From Cylicocyclus nassatus (taxonomy: Eukaryota; Nematoda; Chromadorea; Rhabditida; Strongylidae), in assembly GCA_958299035.1 (NCBI GenBank), contig CATQJL010000223.1:77269600-77333599 (forward strand): 64,000 bases of DNA, read 5' to 3'. A model generated the notes under the pieces. The model was given only the letters and a program-made list of their open reading frames with translations, was not told the DNA's origin and ran no database searches. The position numbers and the translations under genes are program-made. Position 1 is the first letter of the stretch. Every line of letters starts with the position of its first letter. Below, in pieces: positions 12,379 to 24,126 of this stretch.

Positions 12379-13528
12379 TAAATTCTGACAGTCGCTTCCT
12401 GTAGGATCACTGTCTGCTTCCTTCCGCTTTTCAGCTTCATAGCAGAAAGCTATTCTGCTTGCTTCTGCTTACATCACTAACCACAGTTCATTCATTGTAT
12501 TTGATCTACTTTATTGACTTCAAATGTAATTTCAAAGTGACTCAAGATTTTGAGTCTCCTATAGTGTTCATTTTAGGAGAAACACTATATCGACTGATAT
12601 TTTGAATTCTTACGGATTAACCGCGGACAAGTCGCCGATATGCAACTTAAATTTAGAAGACCACTTCGGCAGCTTGATCGTTGTAAATATAGTGCCCTCT
12701 TGATGAATAACTTAAGGCGCTACTATTTTGAGCCAAACAAGCGTGGTTTCCGGATTCGGAAATTGTGCTATCAGTCCCTCGAAGAATGGGCCGATTTGAC
12801 GGTGTTCGGACAAGGTTGTGTAAATTTTTACGGTTTCGAATGTATGGGAATTTCTTTGAGGGGGTGGGATCCGATCTTTGTGTGAATATGGTTGCAACTG
12901 GACACGCTTAAGCACAAGAAGTCGTATATTGTACACAAGCGAGAAATCCTCTTGGGACGAGAGATTTTGTTCTAGCGGGAAAGCCTTGCTTTTTTGCGGG
13001 TTCCAAACAGCAGGCTGGAGTGTGCATGAAGCTCTACTTTAGATCACACGGTCTCACAGCCACTCTCCGTCTCAGCGAGAGTTTTGGAAGACGCCCACCA
13101 AAGCGAGAAGTCAGACATTGAGTTGTTGCCCGGACACTGCCTTTAATTGTCGGCTCATCCACGCGGGTCATTGTAAAGTTTACTACGCTGCAGTTGCCTA
13201 TGAACATATTTGGCGCAAATTGTAAAAAAGTCTACGACACGACAAAAGGAGGGGGATGTAATACTCAATGGCAACAAGACTGCTGAAATATTGCTAAATC
13301 TTCATCAAATGTGCATGAATTCTAAGTAGAAAATTATACTACTCACAAAATGCGAAAATCTTGTTTATCATTGTATTTATTGAAGTCAAGCTGGAGTTCA
13401 CATTGAGGAGTGCTTTATTGTAATCTATTTTGGTTGAGCCATTACTGACATCACTATATTAACAAGACGCCTATATGGTGCAGAGTAAGAGTCGTCCCTG
13501 CGTTATTTCTAAGTGCTGTTAGTAACAA

Positions 13529-14483
13529 GGTTTGACACAGGTGGCTTATAAGCAGCTTGATATCGTTTTGGGATGAAAAGCAAAGGAGATATCGTTTTTG
13601 AGGCTGAAAAAATACTCAAGTTTTTTAGCCGACGTTTCGTTTTTTGAGGGTTTCTTACGTTTAGGGTTCAAAATCAAAGGGGACTTCGTTAAACTTAAAG
13701 CCGCATGCACTAACCTCCCCGCTGGGGAGGGGATCGCAGCTTAAAAGAAAGCCTTATATTTCGAAACTCCAGATACCTGGATTTCACGTTGTGTACCTAC
13801 CCGTAAGTATTCCTACTATCCTTCACTATGAACATGTTGAAGAGGAGCGAGAAGCTGTAAAAGCTGTACGAACCGCATTTTCCAGCTTTTGTATGATCCC
13901 TGATGCCCCGGCGCTTTCCTTAAGTCATTTTTCTTTCTCCGAAGTCAACAAAAACCTTTCAAAGCTGTACTGAACATCTAATACAACACTGCTAAGCATG
14001 TTGCTGATGAGAACAAATGAGTTTTTGAAAGTCGAATTTTTCGGTAAACCTCAAATTTCGACCTGTGGATCATCGAAAATTTCATGACTTCAAAACATCA
14101 TTTGTTCCTATCAGCAACATGCTTAGCACTGTCGGGTTAGATAATCTGCAGAACTTTGAAGGTTATTCGTTAACTTCGGAGAAAGAAAAATGACTTTAAA
14201 GAAAAGCGCCGGGGATCATCAGGGGTCATACAAAAGCTGGAAAATGCGGTTTGTACAGCTTCTCGCTCCTCTTCAACATGTTCATAGTGAAGGGTAGTAG
14301 GAATACTTACGGATAGGTACACAACGTGAAATCCAGGTATCTGAAGTTTTGAAATATAAAGCTTTTTTTTTGAGCTGCGATCCCCTCCCCGCGGGGTGTT
14401 AGTGCATGCGGCCCTTAGCGAAAGTCAACGGAGACTTTGTTTGTTTTTTTTGCATGGGAAGCAACCTCGTGCCGATCTCTGGT
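13529..14483. repeat. Diverged hAT-like MITE interrupted by another palindrome
   Basis: The outer ends (CAAGGTTTGACACAGGTGGC and …CAACCTCGTGCCGATCTCTG) and inner sequence such as GATATCGTTTT and AAAGGGGACTTCGT match the element at 3461-4284. The copy is split by the palindrome at 13699-14416. No clear target duplication survives. Confidence 0.6.
13699..14416. repeat. 718-bp palindromic element, family P2, copy A
   Basis: The left arm starts GCCGCATGCACTAACCTCCC and the right arm ends with the inverse, GTTAGTGCATGCGGC. The arms are about 320 bp each, with a short spacer near 14055. It lies inside the hAT-like element above, in a TTAA/CTTAG context. The interior holds no complete frame. A deleted relative lies at 17228-17645. 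Confidence 0.8.
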
Positions 14484-16234
14484 CAATATGCTGGGATCTT
14501 GAAACAAAGCTCAAACAAATCCTTAACTGAAACTCATACTTTATCAAAACGGCGCCTTTTTCTATGCTTTTTGTAAACAAGAAACCAAAGCAGCACTATC
14601 TGGGAAGGAGTGATTTGTAGACATGGCCGGAGGACAATTTTTCTAGCGTCCATGTAACTTTGTGAGTTCCTCAAAAGCCATTAGGTTTTTACTTCGTCAA
14701 GAAGAAAGCGGGTACAAAGCAGCCGCTTTTTCTTCAATCAATTTCTCTGTCAAAAATTTCTAGTGAAATCAGAACTTTTTTATTGCTCAGCTTCCAACTC
14801 CACTTTGAAGGGCGAATGACCAGAACTAGTTGAAATCAGAGACACGATTACGGTATTTACGTGGTCGCCATCCTTATGCAGTACGCGAAGGAGTCGCAAA
14901 CGCTAATTGAATTGACCATCCTATAAGCACAGTATCTCTTTCAAATACTACACTAATACGCACGATACTTTCGGTAGTCTTGTCTCTACTCAGCTATGCC
15001 GTTCTGGAGATCGCATATTATTCCAAATTTGTCTCAAGTGAGTGTTACCTTTTTATTCGATTTTTAAAGGCACACTTTCCGCGTGGGTTATAGCACTTGC
15101 GTGTCCGCCTTATATGAATTTCTCAGCTAATTATGTAGCGACCGCTATGCCGTCTAGTCGCAGCTTGCTGTCAACTCTGCCGTCCACTTAGTATAAGGAA
15201 TCCTATCTTTTAATGACCAATTTGACTGCTTCTTGATCTCCACATGCGAAGCTTTTGTTAAGAGTGATTGAGCTACATCGAGACTGCCACTTTTTTGCTT
15301 GGCTGGTGTATCTGCTATATCGACTTGCTAAGAACCTGATTTACTTGAAGTATACGTGTATTAAACCATTCGTCAGCGGAGCAACGGCTAATCCAAGTTG
15401 AACTTGTGACGCCTCAGTCCAGTATCGATAAGGTATCGATCTGGATGCGGATAGCTTTCGCATTGCTTTTTGGTCAAAGGGGCAGATGACTGATTTTCAA
15501 CCCGCAAGGTTCATGACGCTCTGTGGCAAAATTTTTCTGCATCGCGGAACAGTTTTTGATAGCGGACATCATTGAGAAAGTGATGATGACCGCTATCGGA
15601 TAAAACAAATCTTCGAATTTTTAGTAAGAATTTCATAAATACTAAAATTGTTGGAACATCAATAGGATGAAACAAGTATATTTTCTTTCCATGCAGAGTT
15701 TTGAAAGAACCTGAGAAAATGCAAAGAAGAACGAAACAATTTCTTGTTTGCTCGGCCGAAAAAAGCTGTTCATCTTTTTTATGCGCACTTGGCGTATGTG
15801 GATTATGTCATCTTCACTGCCTGTAAGTTACTCAACGGCAACTTACGGGTTTGTCTGATCCTTCGCTTTTGCACACTGACTCCATTAGTCCAACTTACGT
15901 CCTACCTTCAACTTGACAGTAGGTTGAATTCATCGGCACTTGACTGGTTGGTTTTCTGACTTTCCATCTTGACATCGTAAAGCATGGGGAGGTGGACGGC
16001 CGCAAGTTCAACTAACAAATCTCTTTTGAGGGATCAGCTTAGTTTAGCTGAATTGAGTGAAGATTTGCAGCCGTCGAAAGTCGCATGACTAAACGTCTGA
16101 CAAGTGAGTCATCCGAAAGCCAGTATATATATGAAAAAAAATTCATAACTTGCTGATATGAAACACCAGTTACTAGCTTTAACCTTATGTACCTAGCGAC
16201 CAGGCTTCAATCTATCCCAAAGCCGCAACTCTGA
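14484..16234. other. No supported gene
   Basis: One exon-like start is visible near 14996 (an ATG two bases after CTCTACTCAG, 14 codons, then GTGAGT), but no downstream exon continues it in frame. Nothing else was recognised. Confidence 0.3.
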
Positions 16235-16851
16235 CTCAGACAACTGCATCGGAAAGTTCGCGGCCTCAAAGCGTGCTACATGGCCTTAAAATTTCAGCCG
16301 TGCACGCCGCGGCCCATGTATATTTTACCGGGAACGCCGCGGCCAAAGTTAAAATTGGAAAGAGCTTATCGGGAGAGTCGCGGCCCAATCACCTCACTCG
16401 GCGTGCCGCGGGCCTTATCAAAGGCCGCAATTCTTACACGCTATAGCTTAAGGCAGAACCCGCGTGAGGTGCGCCGCAGCAATGGGGCTACCCTAAGTGT
16501 CTGTAGGGCTTCTAATCGCTTCTCGGGTTGGGTTGTGTGACAGTTGAGTTTATATGCTCACAAAACAAACTTCAGCAATCGGTTGAGTGTCATCGACGAC
16601 AGTAGATGATGTCGACAGATGAGCTAACAAGCTGCTCAATTTGTACTCAGTCGTTGTCATGAAAGACAGGCCAAAATTTTTTCACTCTTCCTAGGCCTCA
16701 CAAGCATGCTAATCGGGTCAACTATCGGGCGTTTACCGGATGCGCCGCGGTCACTTATCGGGTCCAATGTCGATTTATACCGAGCAGCTCGCGGCATGGA
16801 TGATTGGTGGCCGAGCAAGCACCCGCGAACTTCCCGATGCAATTGTCTGAG
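16235..16851. repeat. GC-rich inverted-repeat element with CGCCGCGG motifs
   Basis: The ends CTCAGACAACTGCATCGG and the inverse CCGATGCAATTGTCTGAG enclose 617 bp. Inside, GCCGCGG or CGCGGCC motifs recur irregularly (near 16308, 16334, 16376, 16405 and 16740), often within GGG-rich or ATCGGG contexts. This CpG-rich composition stands out from the surrounding AT-rich DNA. No coding frame was recognised. Confidence 0.6.
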
Positions 16852-17227
16852 GATGCGATTTCAATGTTGATAGTATAGCTACAGCATTCAACTCATGAGT
16901 TTGGATTTGGATTTTTGCGCATCCGCGCTTCGATGTTTTTACACCATCGGATTTGAATGCGAAGACCATGATTCCCACAACTCCAGGCATACCTTATGTG
17001 ATTCTCTTGTGACTCCCGCAAAAAACTTGGCACTGTATGATCACAAAGTCTACTGCCGTAAAAGGCACAACAACAATATCAGTTGGACGGGTGTATACGC
17101 GGCGCGCGGAAGCTACATCTGTAACCTGCGCCTTATGATTAACACAAGTACGTTTGCGTTCCTGAATCCTGCACCAAATGGTCAGAAGTTTAGATTGTGG
17201 GGTCATAGCAACACAATATAACACACG

Positions 17228-17645
17228 GATCGCAGCTTAAAAGAAAGCTTCACATCTTGAAGTTCCAGATATCTGATTTTACGCCGTATGACCAATCCGT
17301 AGGAATCTTTACCATCCTTCGCTATGAACATATTGACCAGGGACAAGAAGCTGTACAAGCCACATTTTCCAGCTTTTTGTATGATCCCCTAATGATCCCC
17401 GGTGGCCGACCGTCTTCTCTTCAAATTCATTTTTCTTTATTTGGAAGTAACAAAACCTTCCAAGTTGTACGATTCGTCTAAACAAACAGTGCTAAGCATG
17501 CTGCTGATAAGAACAAATGGGTGAAGAATGTTGGGAATACTTACGGATAGGTAGACGACGTAAAATCCAGATATCCGCAGCTCAATCTATGAAGCTTTTT
17601 TTAAGGTCGCGATCCCCTCCAGGGATGTTAATGCTGCGGCCCTTA
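17228..17645. repeat. Palindromic family P2, internally deleted copy
   Basis: The left portion (from GGATCGCAGCTTAAAAGAAA to about 17520) aligns with the left arm of 13699-14416, through the GTGCTAAGCATG segment. The sequence then jumps to the terminal part of the right arm (GGAATACTTACGGATAGGTA near 17535) and ends near GCTGCGGCCCTTAG. Most of the right arm is missing. Confidence 0.75.
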
Positions 17646-18747
17646 GTCTTGCTCATAAAGTTGTATCGGTAGCTCTAATGAGTCTCGTACCTACATAGGC
17701 TGTCATTATGTAAAACAATCTATATGATGAATGCATGCTAGTCGAATTATAAGCAATTTTACCCTAGATGTCAATTTAAATGCAACATTGTTGAAGCAGA
17801 GCAGACTATACAAAACAAACCTTCACATCAAAGATTTTGCAGTCGCAGCGTTTTGATTCAAGCTTAAATCAAGTCTTTATCAAATCGCGCGTCTTATGAG
17901 ATTTGATACCAAGATGTTGTAAAGTTACCGTAGTTGTTGCCACTCTTACCCCAGCTCGGTTCTGTGATATGTGCACTTGCCTCCTACTGAGTCTGTGATA
18001 CGCAATAGGGTAACGACAAAAACTGACTTCTATATGCAACATTGCCAAAAATTCAGACGTGTTATTTCTCTCTTACTCAGAGAACATCATTCAATTTTAC
18101 TTTCGATCAGACGATTTTACGATCGATCAATCGTCGTCCTTCTAACACGTAACAAATATCTCATTCGATTAATTCTGTTAGTAAACAAGTTTATTCTTCT
18201 GCGTCACCAAATACAGTGTTGAGTGCTCACTGAGGTTGGTGTAAAATTGTGGGATAGATAGTCAAATATCGCTGAAGTAACACTCTATCTAGGCGTATAC
18301 CGGCTATAAAATTTGAAAGGGAAGAATAAGACATAGGAAGAAATGTTCCTGACCTGATTCTACAGTGCATGGTCTTCTACTTTGTTGCCATGAATAGTTA
18401 TGGAAAGGGTAAAATTTTATATAATGGGGAACCACAATCGTTCAACAGCTCGAATCCAATCAGCATTCCTCAAAATCTCAAACATTCCTCCAAGTAATTT
18501 CTATACTTACGAAAAAATTCCATAGTCTGGAAAGGATGGAACAGCTTTCTTCCAGCTCTTACTACTCATAGATCATCTTTCAACCGTATGGCCATTGCGT
18601 TATCGTCCTTGAGCTTCCAGAATTCTTCATATCTCCACAGTGACTGCAACAATCTTTAAAACAATTTACCAAACAAGCGACGGAAAGAGATAAGGAGAAA
18701 ACGGAGAGGACGAGACAAAAGCAATCATGAGTACAGCCAACACACCA
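17646..18747. other. Intergenic, nothing recognised
   Basis: AT-rich; a plus-strand open frame at 17971-18222 shows no domain or splice support. Confidence 0.35.
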
Positions 18748-19764
18748 GGGCCGGTAGTAATCTACCCTACCTGGTGGCATCAAAGATGCCGGCAAGTTGG
18801 CACACATCGCGGAAAGATGCCAACTCCGCCGGCAGCTCGCGGAGTGATTGTAGGTTTTAATAATCTTATCTAACCTTAGCACGCAATCATTTCGCACATT
18901 GAATTTTGATGACGCAGACAGCCGCAAAATTGCTACCTCGCGCGGGGTCGAACCTATGTGCGTTAACTTGAAGTGCCACCACGTTAACCATTCGACCATT
19001 CGGCCAACCATTGCCGTTTGCACCAGCAGTAGGAGGAACGCGCTGGTAAATGGCTGCCTGTAAGAGGAATTGATACATTGCTTGAGAGACTTTGACCTGA
19101 AAGAACAGCTGATTGATATGAGCGAGAGAGGGGCGAAATCGGTGCAAACGAGATTTATAAGGGAATGCCGAAAAAGATGGTGTTCTTTAAGTTTCTAAAG
19201 CATTACTGGATTTTTTCTCTGTAAGAAAATCGTAGTTTCAAAAAAGAAAAACTCTTATAATGAGAAAAATGATAGTTTTTTGATAAAAAGTAGAATTTTT
19301 GATTTTTTCGCCTGACGTAAATTGTGTGATATCGCCGCAATTCGCAAACTCGCAGACGCCGTCGGCAAAGGTGCCACCACCTCGACGTGGTAGGGGCACG
19401 TCGAGATGCCGGCAGCTCCCTCTCTCAAAAGAGCACGCTATTTCCTGTGCTCTCTGACCTGCCGGCAGCTGCCATCTCGCGGATTTCGACGAGCTGCCGG
19501 CAGGTTGCCGGCAACTTACATCGCGAAGTTGCCGGCAGCTCCTTCTGCCCTTCCAGATATTTTCCTACAGGATGATTTCTAGAACCGCAGATTTGTATGG
19601 AGTTTTCTACAGAGTCTAGGCGGCATCTTTATCGAGGAAATTCTTTGGAAATAGACCTGGAACCGCCTAAAATTGGGGTTTCACTTTCTGGCCACCTCAC
19701 GGAAAAGGTGCCAGCGACCTGCCGACGAGACCTGCCGCCAGGTCGGGGGGATTACTACCGGCCC
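18748..19764. repeat. Element with GGGCCGGTAGTAATC ends and GCCGGCAG motif array
   Basis: Inverted ends GGGCCGGTAGTAATC and GATTACTACCGGCCC bound about 1 kb. Both arms contain clusters of TGCCGGCAG or TTGCCGGCA (near 18789, 18830, 19410, 19459, 19494 and 19529). These alternate with TCGCGGA/TCGCGAA-type CpG blocks, so the ends may bind a transposase at several sites (inference). The A/T-rich middle carries a tRNA-like segment. No transposase is visible. Confidence 0.65.
18935..19010 (-). other. tRNA-like (SINE-like) segment
   Basis: On the minus strand the sequence reads like a degraded tRNA-derived unit. It has an A-box-like TGGCCGAATGGTCGAATGG, then about 35 nt later a good B-box-like GGTTCGACCCC. 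The acceptor and T stems do not pair, so it is not a functional tRNA gene. A tRNA-derived SINE head is the simplest reading. Confidence 0.35.
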
Positions 19765-21516
19765 AGAGCACTGCAGAAGAAAAACGCCTCATATTTCCCT
19801 CCCGTTTTCACATCTGTAGGTGCCAATAGCTGAGCAAAACTAGAACGGGTACCGTACCGATGAATGATGTCTGCTTTTTTAAACCTCTGTGGCCAACAGG
19901 AAGTACTTATATTAGTCATACTTGTCGCTTTCTCTTTGTCCTAACATTACTCAAATTGTCCTATCATCATCTACAATTCATCAATTCAACAGGGTAAGGG
20001 TGTGGTCTCGTGTAGTCGTCAAAGCACTTCTAATCACTCTCTGGACACACTTTCAATGCTAAATACGTGCTACATTGTGGAATGTCGAGTATCTTCGAAT
20101 GTGGAATGGAAACATACCCTTTTTGCCTGCATGATAGATCCTTGTATTTTGTAATCAACAGTAAGAGTACGCTGCTGATAGGTTCTATCGCACAGCTGTG
20201 ACAAGGGCATACCAGCGCGAGACCGATGCTGGTTGATACAGCTTATATCGTTTACTCGTTGACCGTAACGACTGCTGACCGCGCGGCGACCGCTGCGCGT
20301 GCATGATGTTTTCGTAGAAGAGATAAATAGAAGGAAAATAGAGGATTCTTCTCATCTTTATAATGTAGAGAAGAAACAAAGAATTCTTCTCATCTTAAGC
20401 CACGGTCCAACTTGTCACTTTTTCGCAAGTTTAGAATGCACGCGTCGCAGTCGCCACGCGGTCGGCAGTCCGTACGGTCAACGAATGAACGATACACTTT
20501 TGAGTGGAACAGATGTATAGCTGAACAGATGTTTAGAGATGCGCGGTTTGTTGCAAATATCCGCGCAGGACCTCCCATTCCTGCTACGTAATGCCCTTTA
20601 TTTGCAAGGCGTACAATGTGAGACCATCACCCGGCATAAGGTCAGCGAGAATTTTAGGTTCGTAAAAAGCATACAAAATCTATGCCGAGCGGGTCGAAAA
20701 AGGCTAAACGAATTCAAAACTGTACATTGTATGATGCGCAAGAGGTTGCTGGCATAGATTTTGTGTGAATGGCGGAAAAATTCCAGGAAAAGAAGTAATA
20801 GAAGTGAAGAACATGGTCGCTAATCATCCGACCGACTGATCAATAGCCTAATGTCTCCGCCGAGTTGGAAACTTTTCAACCTTGCTACAATATGTTGTCG
20901 TCGGCTGAACGATGTGATGCTAATAGGCTTAAATCAACCACAATTCGTTCTCTCCTCTTTTTTGCTAAAACCAATCAGTCTAACGTTTTCTTCTTCTGTT
21001 GACATCCCTCTTGCAGTTTTCACAAGAGTCAAATGGAGCATATTTTCTTGGAGAGTCAAGTGCGGATATTGGTGAGAATAGTAGCGAGTAGAATGAGCAT
21101 CAGTCGTATGGCTCAATTGTGTTCTTGGCAGTGATTAATTGATAAATCTGCGGTGCTCACTATGAATTATGTCAGCATTTAAATATTGATTATAATTGCC
21201 TACAAAGCCCTCCTAACGACAAAATTCATGACCGCGTTGAGTTCAAAAGCTTGTAATAATATTCAATTCTTAGTTCCATCGCTTGGTTTCTCACTGCATA
21301 AATTAAGAGACTTGTAAATTAGTAAAATATGTACAATAATAACTTCAAATTTATTACTGAGCCACCAGCAACCAAAAAAATTTAATCGTAGTTATGTGGG
21401 TATAAATTTCAATCCATTCAAATAAAGCGTTTCACTTTTAAACAATATATTTTCTCAAAAAATGTTGTGAATTGGATATATGAATTTTGTCAAGAGCTAA
21501 GATCGTAGTATTTGCT
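19765..21516. other. Intergenic stretch with one inverted repeat
   Basis: Besides the inverted repeat at 20247-20493 and a small stem around 20666-20765, the only notable item is an exon-like segment at 21017-21071. It follows CTCTTGCAG, is open in one frame and ends at GTGAGA, but its phase does not fit the exon at 21529. No complete gene is supported. Confidence 0.35.
20247..20493. repeat. Short inverted-repeat element, 60-bp arms
   Basis: The left arm, through GTTGACCGTAACGACTGC and GCGCGTGCAT, is repeated inverted at the right (ATGCACGCG…ACGGTCAAC). The arms total about 60 bp with roughly 85% match, around a spacer of about 125 bp. It is a MITE-like element of unknown type. Confidence 0.6.
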
Positions 21517-21534
21517 TTATCTTTCCAGGCCTCA

Positions 21535-23705
21535 ATGGAAAGGTACGATACGGACACATTTGAGGCGTCAGATGAGGAACTCAAAGAAAAAAGCGATATC
21601 GGAGATGACAAGCTGTTATGCGGTTATGGAAGGTGAGGATCCGTAATTATGGGAAGTCTTATATATAAAGCTGAATGTCTGTTTGTGACTGTGTGTCTGT
21701 GTGTGTGTCTGTACGTATGTTCCGAATAGAAAATTATTTCTCAACCGATCCGGACCGAACTTGGCACACATACACTTCGGGGCCGGGCGGGTGTCATAGG
21801 CTACTTTTCGTTGTCGTTCGATATCGATTTTATCTATTTCTATCGATTTTTTTGCAGAGTTCACCTACGGGCTGGGAGTTGGCAAGGGGGGTAAGTGAGC
21901 ATGGGGATTCCGAATACAATGTTAGTTTTCAGGATTATCGATTACTTTTATCGATTTTATAGATTTTTTTGCAAAGTTTGAGCTACGGGGCTGGGAGTTT
22001 GCACAGGGGGGTAATCAAGCATGCTGATTACGAGTTCGATATTAGTTTGGCGCTATTCGGCTAACCGGGCCCCAAAATTTTTTTGTCGTAGAGCTTGCTC
22101 AGATTCGTGTGTAAGGGTTATCTTACATGCTGATTACAGATATCACACTTTCGTCGCAGAAAGTCTCCCCATGTGGTTACGATAGGTGTACGGTAGGAAG
22201 TCAAAATCATGAATTCGGCTGGAGAAGTTCGGTCCAGAGAACTTATTCGACATGCTGATTACGAATTTCATACTCTCTCTGCATATTGGGACCTCTTCAT
22301 AGAGTTAGGGTGGTTATATTCGGTGTGGGGTCGAAAACATAGATTTAATTTAGCGCGCTGAACATAAATATCATGTTGATTTCGCAGGATGGTGCATTTT
22401 CTTGGGTTACGGTGGGTGTAGATGGGTCGAAGTTCCAGATTTGCTCAAAACCTTACCTGTAACGGTTCACAAGTATACTGCTTATGAATATGAAACTTGC
22501 TCGCTGTCTTAACGCATTAGTGAAGTTATGGTGAGTTGCAGGATTTGAATGGACAGGGTCAATTTAGATCCCATATAATCATGAAATGGGGAAACGGTCG
22601 TTTTGCATGGCGGTCTCCAGTGCTATCCTGATAACCTGTCCCAACGTGTAACGCATGCGGCAAATCTCCCTCCCCCTGATTTGCTTAGGCAAAAGCCGCC
22701 GAAGGGTGTATCGCACGCGGCAAATGTCTCTCCCCCTATTTCTGCTTAGGCAAAAGCGCCGAAGGGTGTATCGCACACGACAAATCTCCCTCCCCCTATT
22801 TCTGCTTAGGCAAAAGCCGCCGAAGAGTGTATTGCACGCGGCAAATCTCCCTCCCCCTATTTCTGCTTAGGCAAAAGCCGCCGAAGGATGTATCGCGCGC
22901 GGCAGTGGTCCTATAAGGAAAGCATTACGGTCGTGGGAAACTTTTGTACCATACGAATTGCCTTTATCGCGGGGATTGAGCACGATATTCTTTGAACAGC
23001 ACTTTAGGTAATTCCCTGCCAATGTTTCAGGCAGGTTTATGATTTTTACCCGCTGCCACGCGATGGCTATGATATTGTCATCAGCGGCTCAAATAACCCC
23101 CATATACCGAGTTTGAGCAAGATCCGTCACAAAAACATTTTGGGCCCGGATAGCCGAATAACGCCATCAATTCTTAGAATTATCCTTACTTTTATCGATT
23201 TTATTGTTTTTTTGTGCAAAGTTTGAGCTACGGGGCTGGGGGGTTGGTGAGGAAGGTAGGTGACATACTGATTACTCACGCAGCGGAAATAGGGAATGTA
23301 GAAGTGGGCACAGGTAAAGGTGTACAGAGATAGAAATGGAACCTTTATCGTTTTTGACTGGGCCAGGCGAGCCGGGTAAGCCAGCTAGTAACAAATGTGT
23401 ACAACACCTATATTAACAGTTTCTGTGAAAGTGCAGGAAACACACATGCTACGCTATTCCGGAAGTTCTCTCCGATTTTTAGTTGTCTTGTTCTATCGGA
23501 CCTACTTTCAGAGTTTGCACTTATTACAGTATCTTGCACATCATGCAGGAGCACTAATCCTGCCTTTTTCCAGTGCTTACTGATTCTTACTGAAACAAAT
23601 TTCAGTGATAAACTTTTGAGTCTAGAAGTTCCCCAAACTAAATTGCCAAAATGTAGTCGTGCTCAGGAAAAAGTTTTCTTGAGGAGAATTTCAAAATCTT
23701 CGTAA
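21535..23705 (+). CDS. Candidate two-exon gene, about 127 residues, unknown function
   Basis: I do not recognise the product. Exon 1 is preceded by a nematode-type acceptor (ATCTTTCCAG, ending 21528), and the ATG lies six bases later, as in spliced-leader trans-spliced messages. It runs 21535-21632 and ends GGAAG before GTGAGG. The intron is 21633-23419 and ends TATTAACAG. The second exon (23420-23705) continues in frame to TAA. The N terminus is strongly acidic (near residues 4-27: DTDTFEASDEELKEKSDIGDD region); the second exon is cysteine-bearing with a basic end (FLRRISKSS). Without the 1,732-bp Helitron lying in it, the intron would be 55 nt, the usual size in this window, and this is the main support. 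Further introns inside exon 2 are possible. Confidence 0.45.
21657..23388 (+). mobile_element. Non-autonomous Helitron, 1.7 kb
   Basis: It begins TCTTATATATAAAGCTGAAT followed by a (TGTC)n-like tract. It ends with a GC-rich hairpin region (GGGCCAGGCGAGCCGGG) and CCAGCTAG followed by T. A TC start, a 3' hairpin, a CTAG end before T and no target duplication is the Helitron pattern. No Rep/helicase frame is present. The interior holds repeated AGTTGGCA…GATTAC blocks and a 61-bp minisatellite. It lies in the intron of the candidate gene at 21535-23705. Confidence 0.75.
22652..22903 (+). repeat. Minisatellite, about four 60-61 bp units
   Basis: Units start near 22652, 22712, 22772 and 22833, and a fifth start is cut at 22894. 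Each contains CGCACGCGGCAAATCTCCCT and CTGCTTAGGCAAAAGCCGCC. Units differ at a few positions and by one-base gaps. There is no spacer/repeat contrast, so it is a tandem repeat. It belongs to the Helitron at 21657-23388. Confidence 0.85.
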
Positions 23706-23730
23706 AAACTGTGCGTAATTTTATTTTGAA

Positions 23731-24126
23731 CTAGTTGGCTTTCCCGATCCAGCCCGGGTCATTGGTCACCTGCACTGCAAGTCCCCCCCCCCCCCCGCCC
23801 TCCCATATGTTATGGATCACTTACCCTAGGACATCCGCTCCGAGACCGCATCCTCGTGATCCTAAGGTGAAAATGAGCTTCACCGCCCTCCTTTACCCGA
23901 CTATGGTAAAATGCTTGATTAGACATGATAAGCCCTCAATTCCTTAGAAAAGCGTTAACAAAACAATAAATCGATAGAAGGACCCAACGAATCGCTGCGA
24001 AAAGTAGCCTATCATCTGCGCAGAGGTCGAAAACATATGTGTGCAAAGTTTCAGCTGAATCGGTTGAGAGGTGCGCGTTTCTATAACGCACATACCCTCA
24101 AACTGACAATTTTTGAGTTTTATATA
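23731..24126 (-). mobile_element. Older 0.4-kb Helitron, opposite strand, split by the autonomous one
   Basis: Read on the minus strand, the 3' end is a CCCGGGCTGGATCGGG hairpin region, then CCAACTAG before T (plus 23730). The 5' end is TATATAAAACTC at 24126, and its missing first bases continue at 32247-32254, where TC preceded by A is found. The total is about 404 bp. Part of it matches the Helitron at 21657 (ATAGGCTACTTTTCG block). The larger Helitron entered the TATATA tract a few bases inside this element's 5' end. Confidence 0.7.

Noticed and set aside
12640..12885. 81-residue plus-strand frame
   Set aside because: Plausible composition but no recognisable domain, no splice context, and it sits between transposon fragments.
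14996..15037. Spliced-leader-like first exon (14 codons then GTGAGT)
   Set aside because: All nearby acceptors lead to stops in the required phase, so no gene could be built.
18935..19010. Functional tRNA gene
   Set aside because: Box A and B resemble pol III promoters, but acceptor and T stems do not pair.
22652..22903. CRISPR-like tandem array
   Set aside because: Units are contiguous 60-61 bp minisatellite repeats with no unique spacers, in a eukaryotic genome and inside a Helitron.
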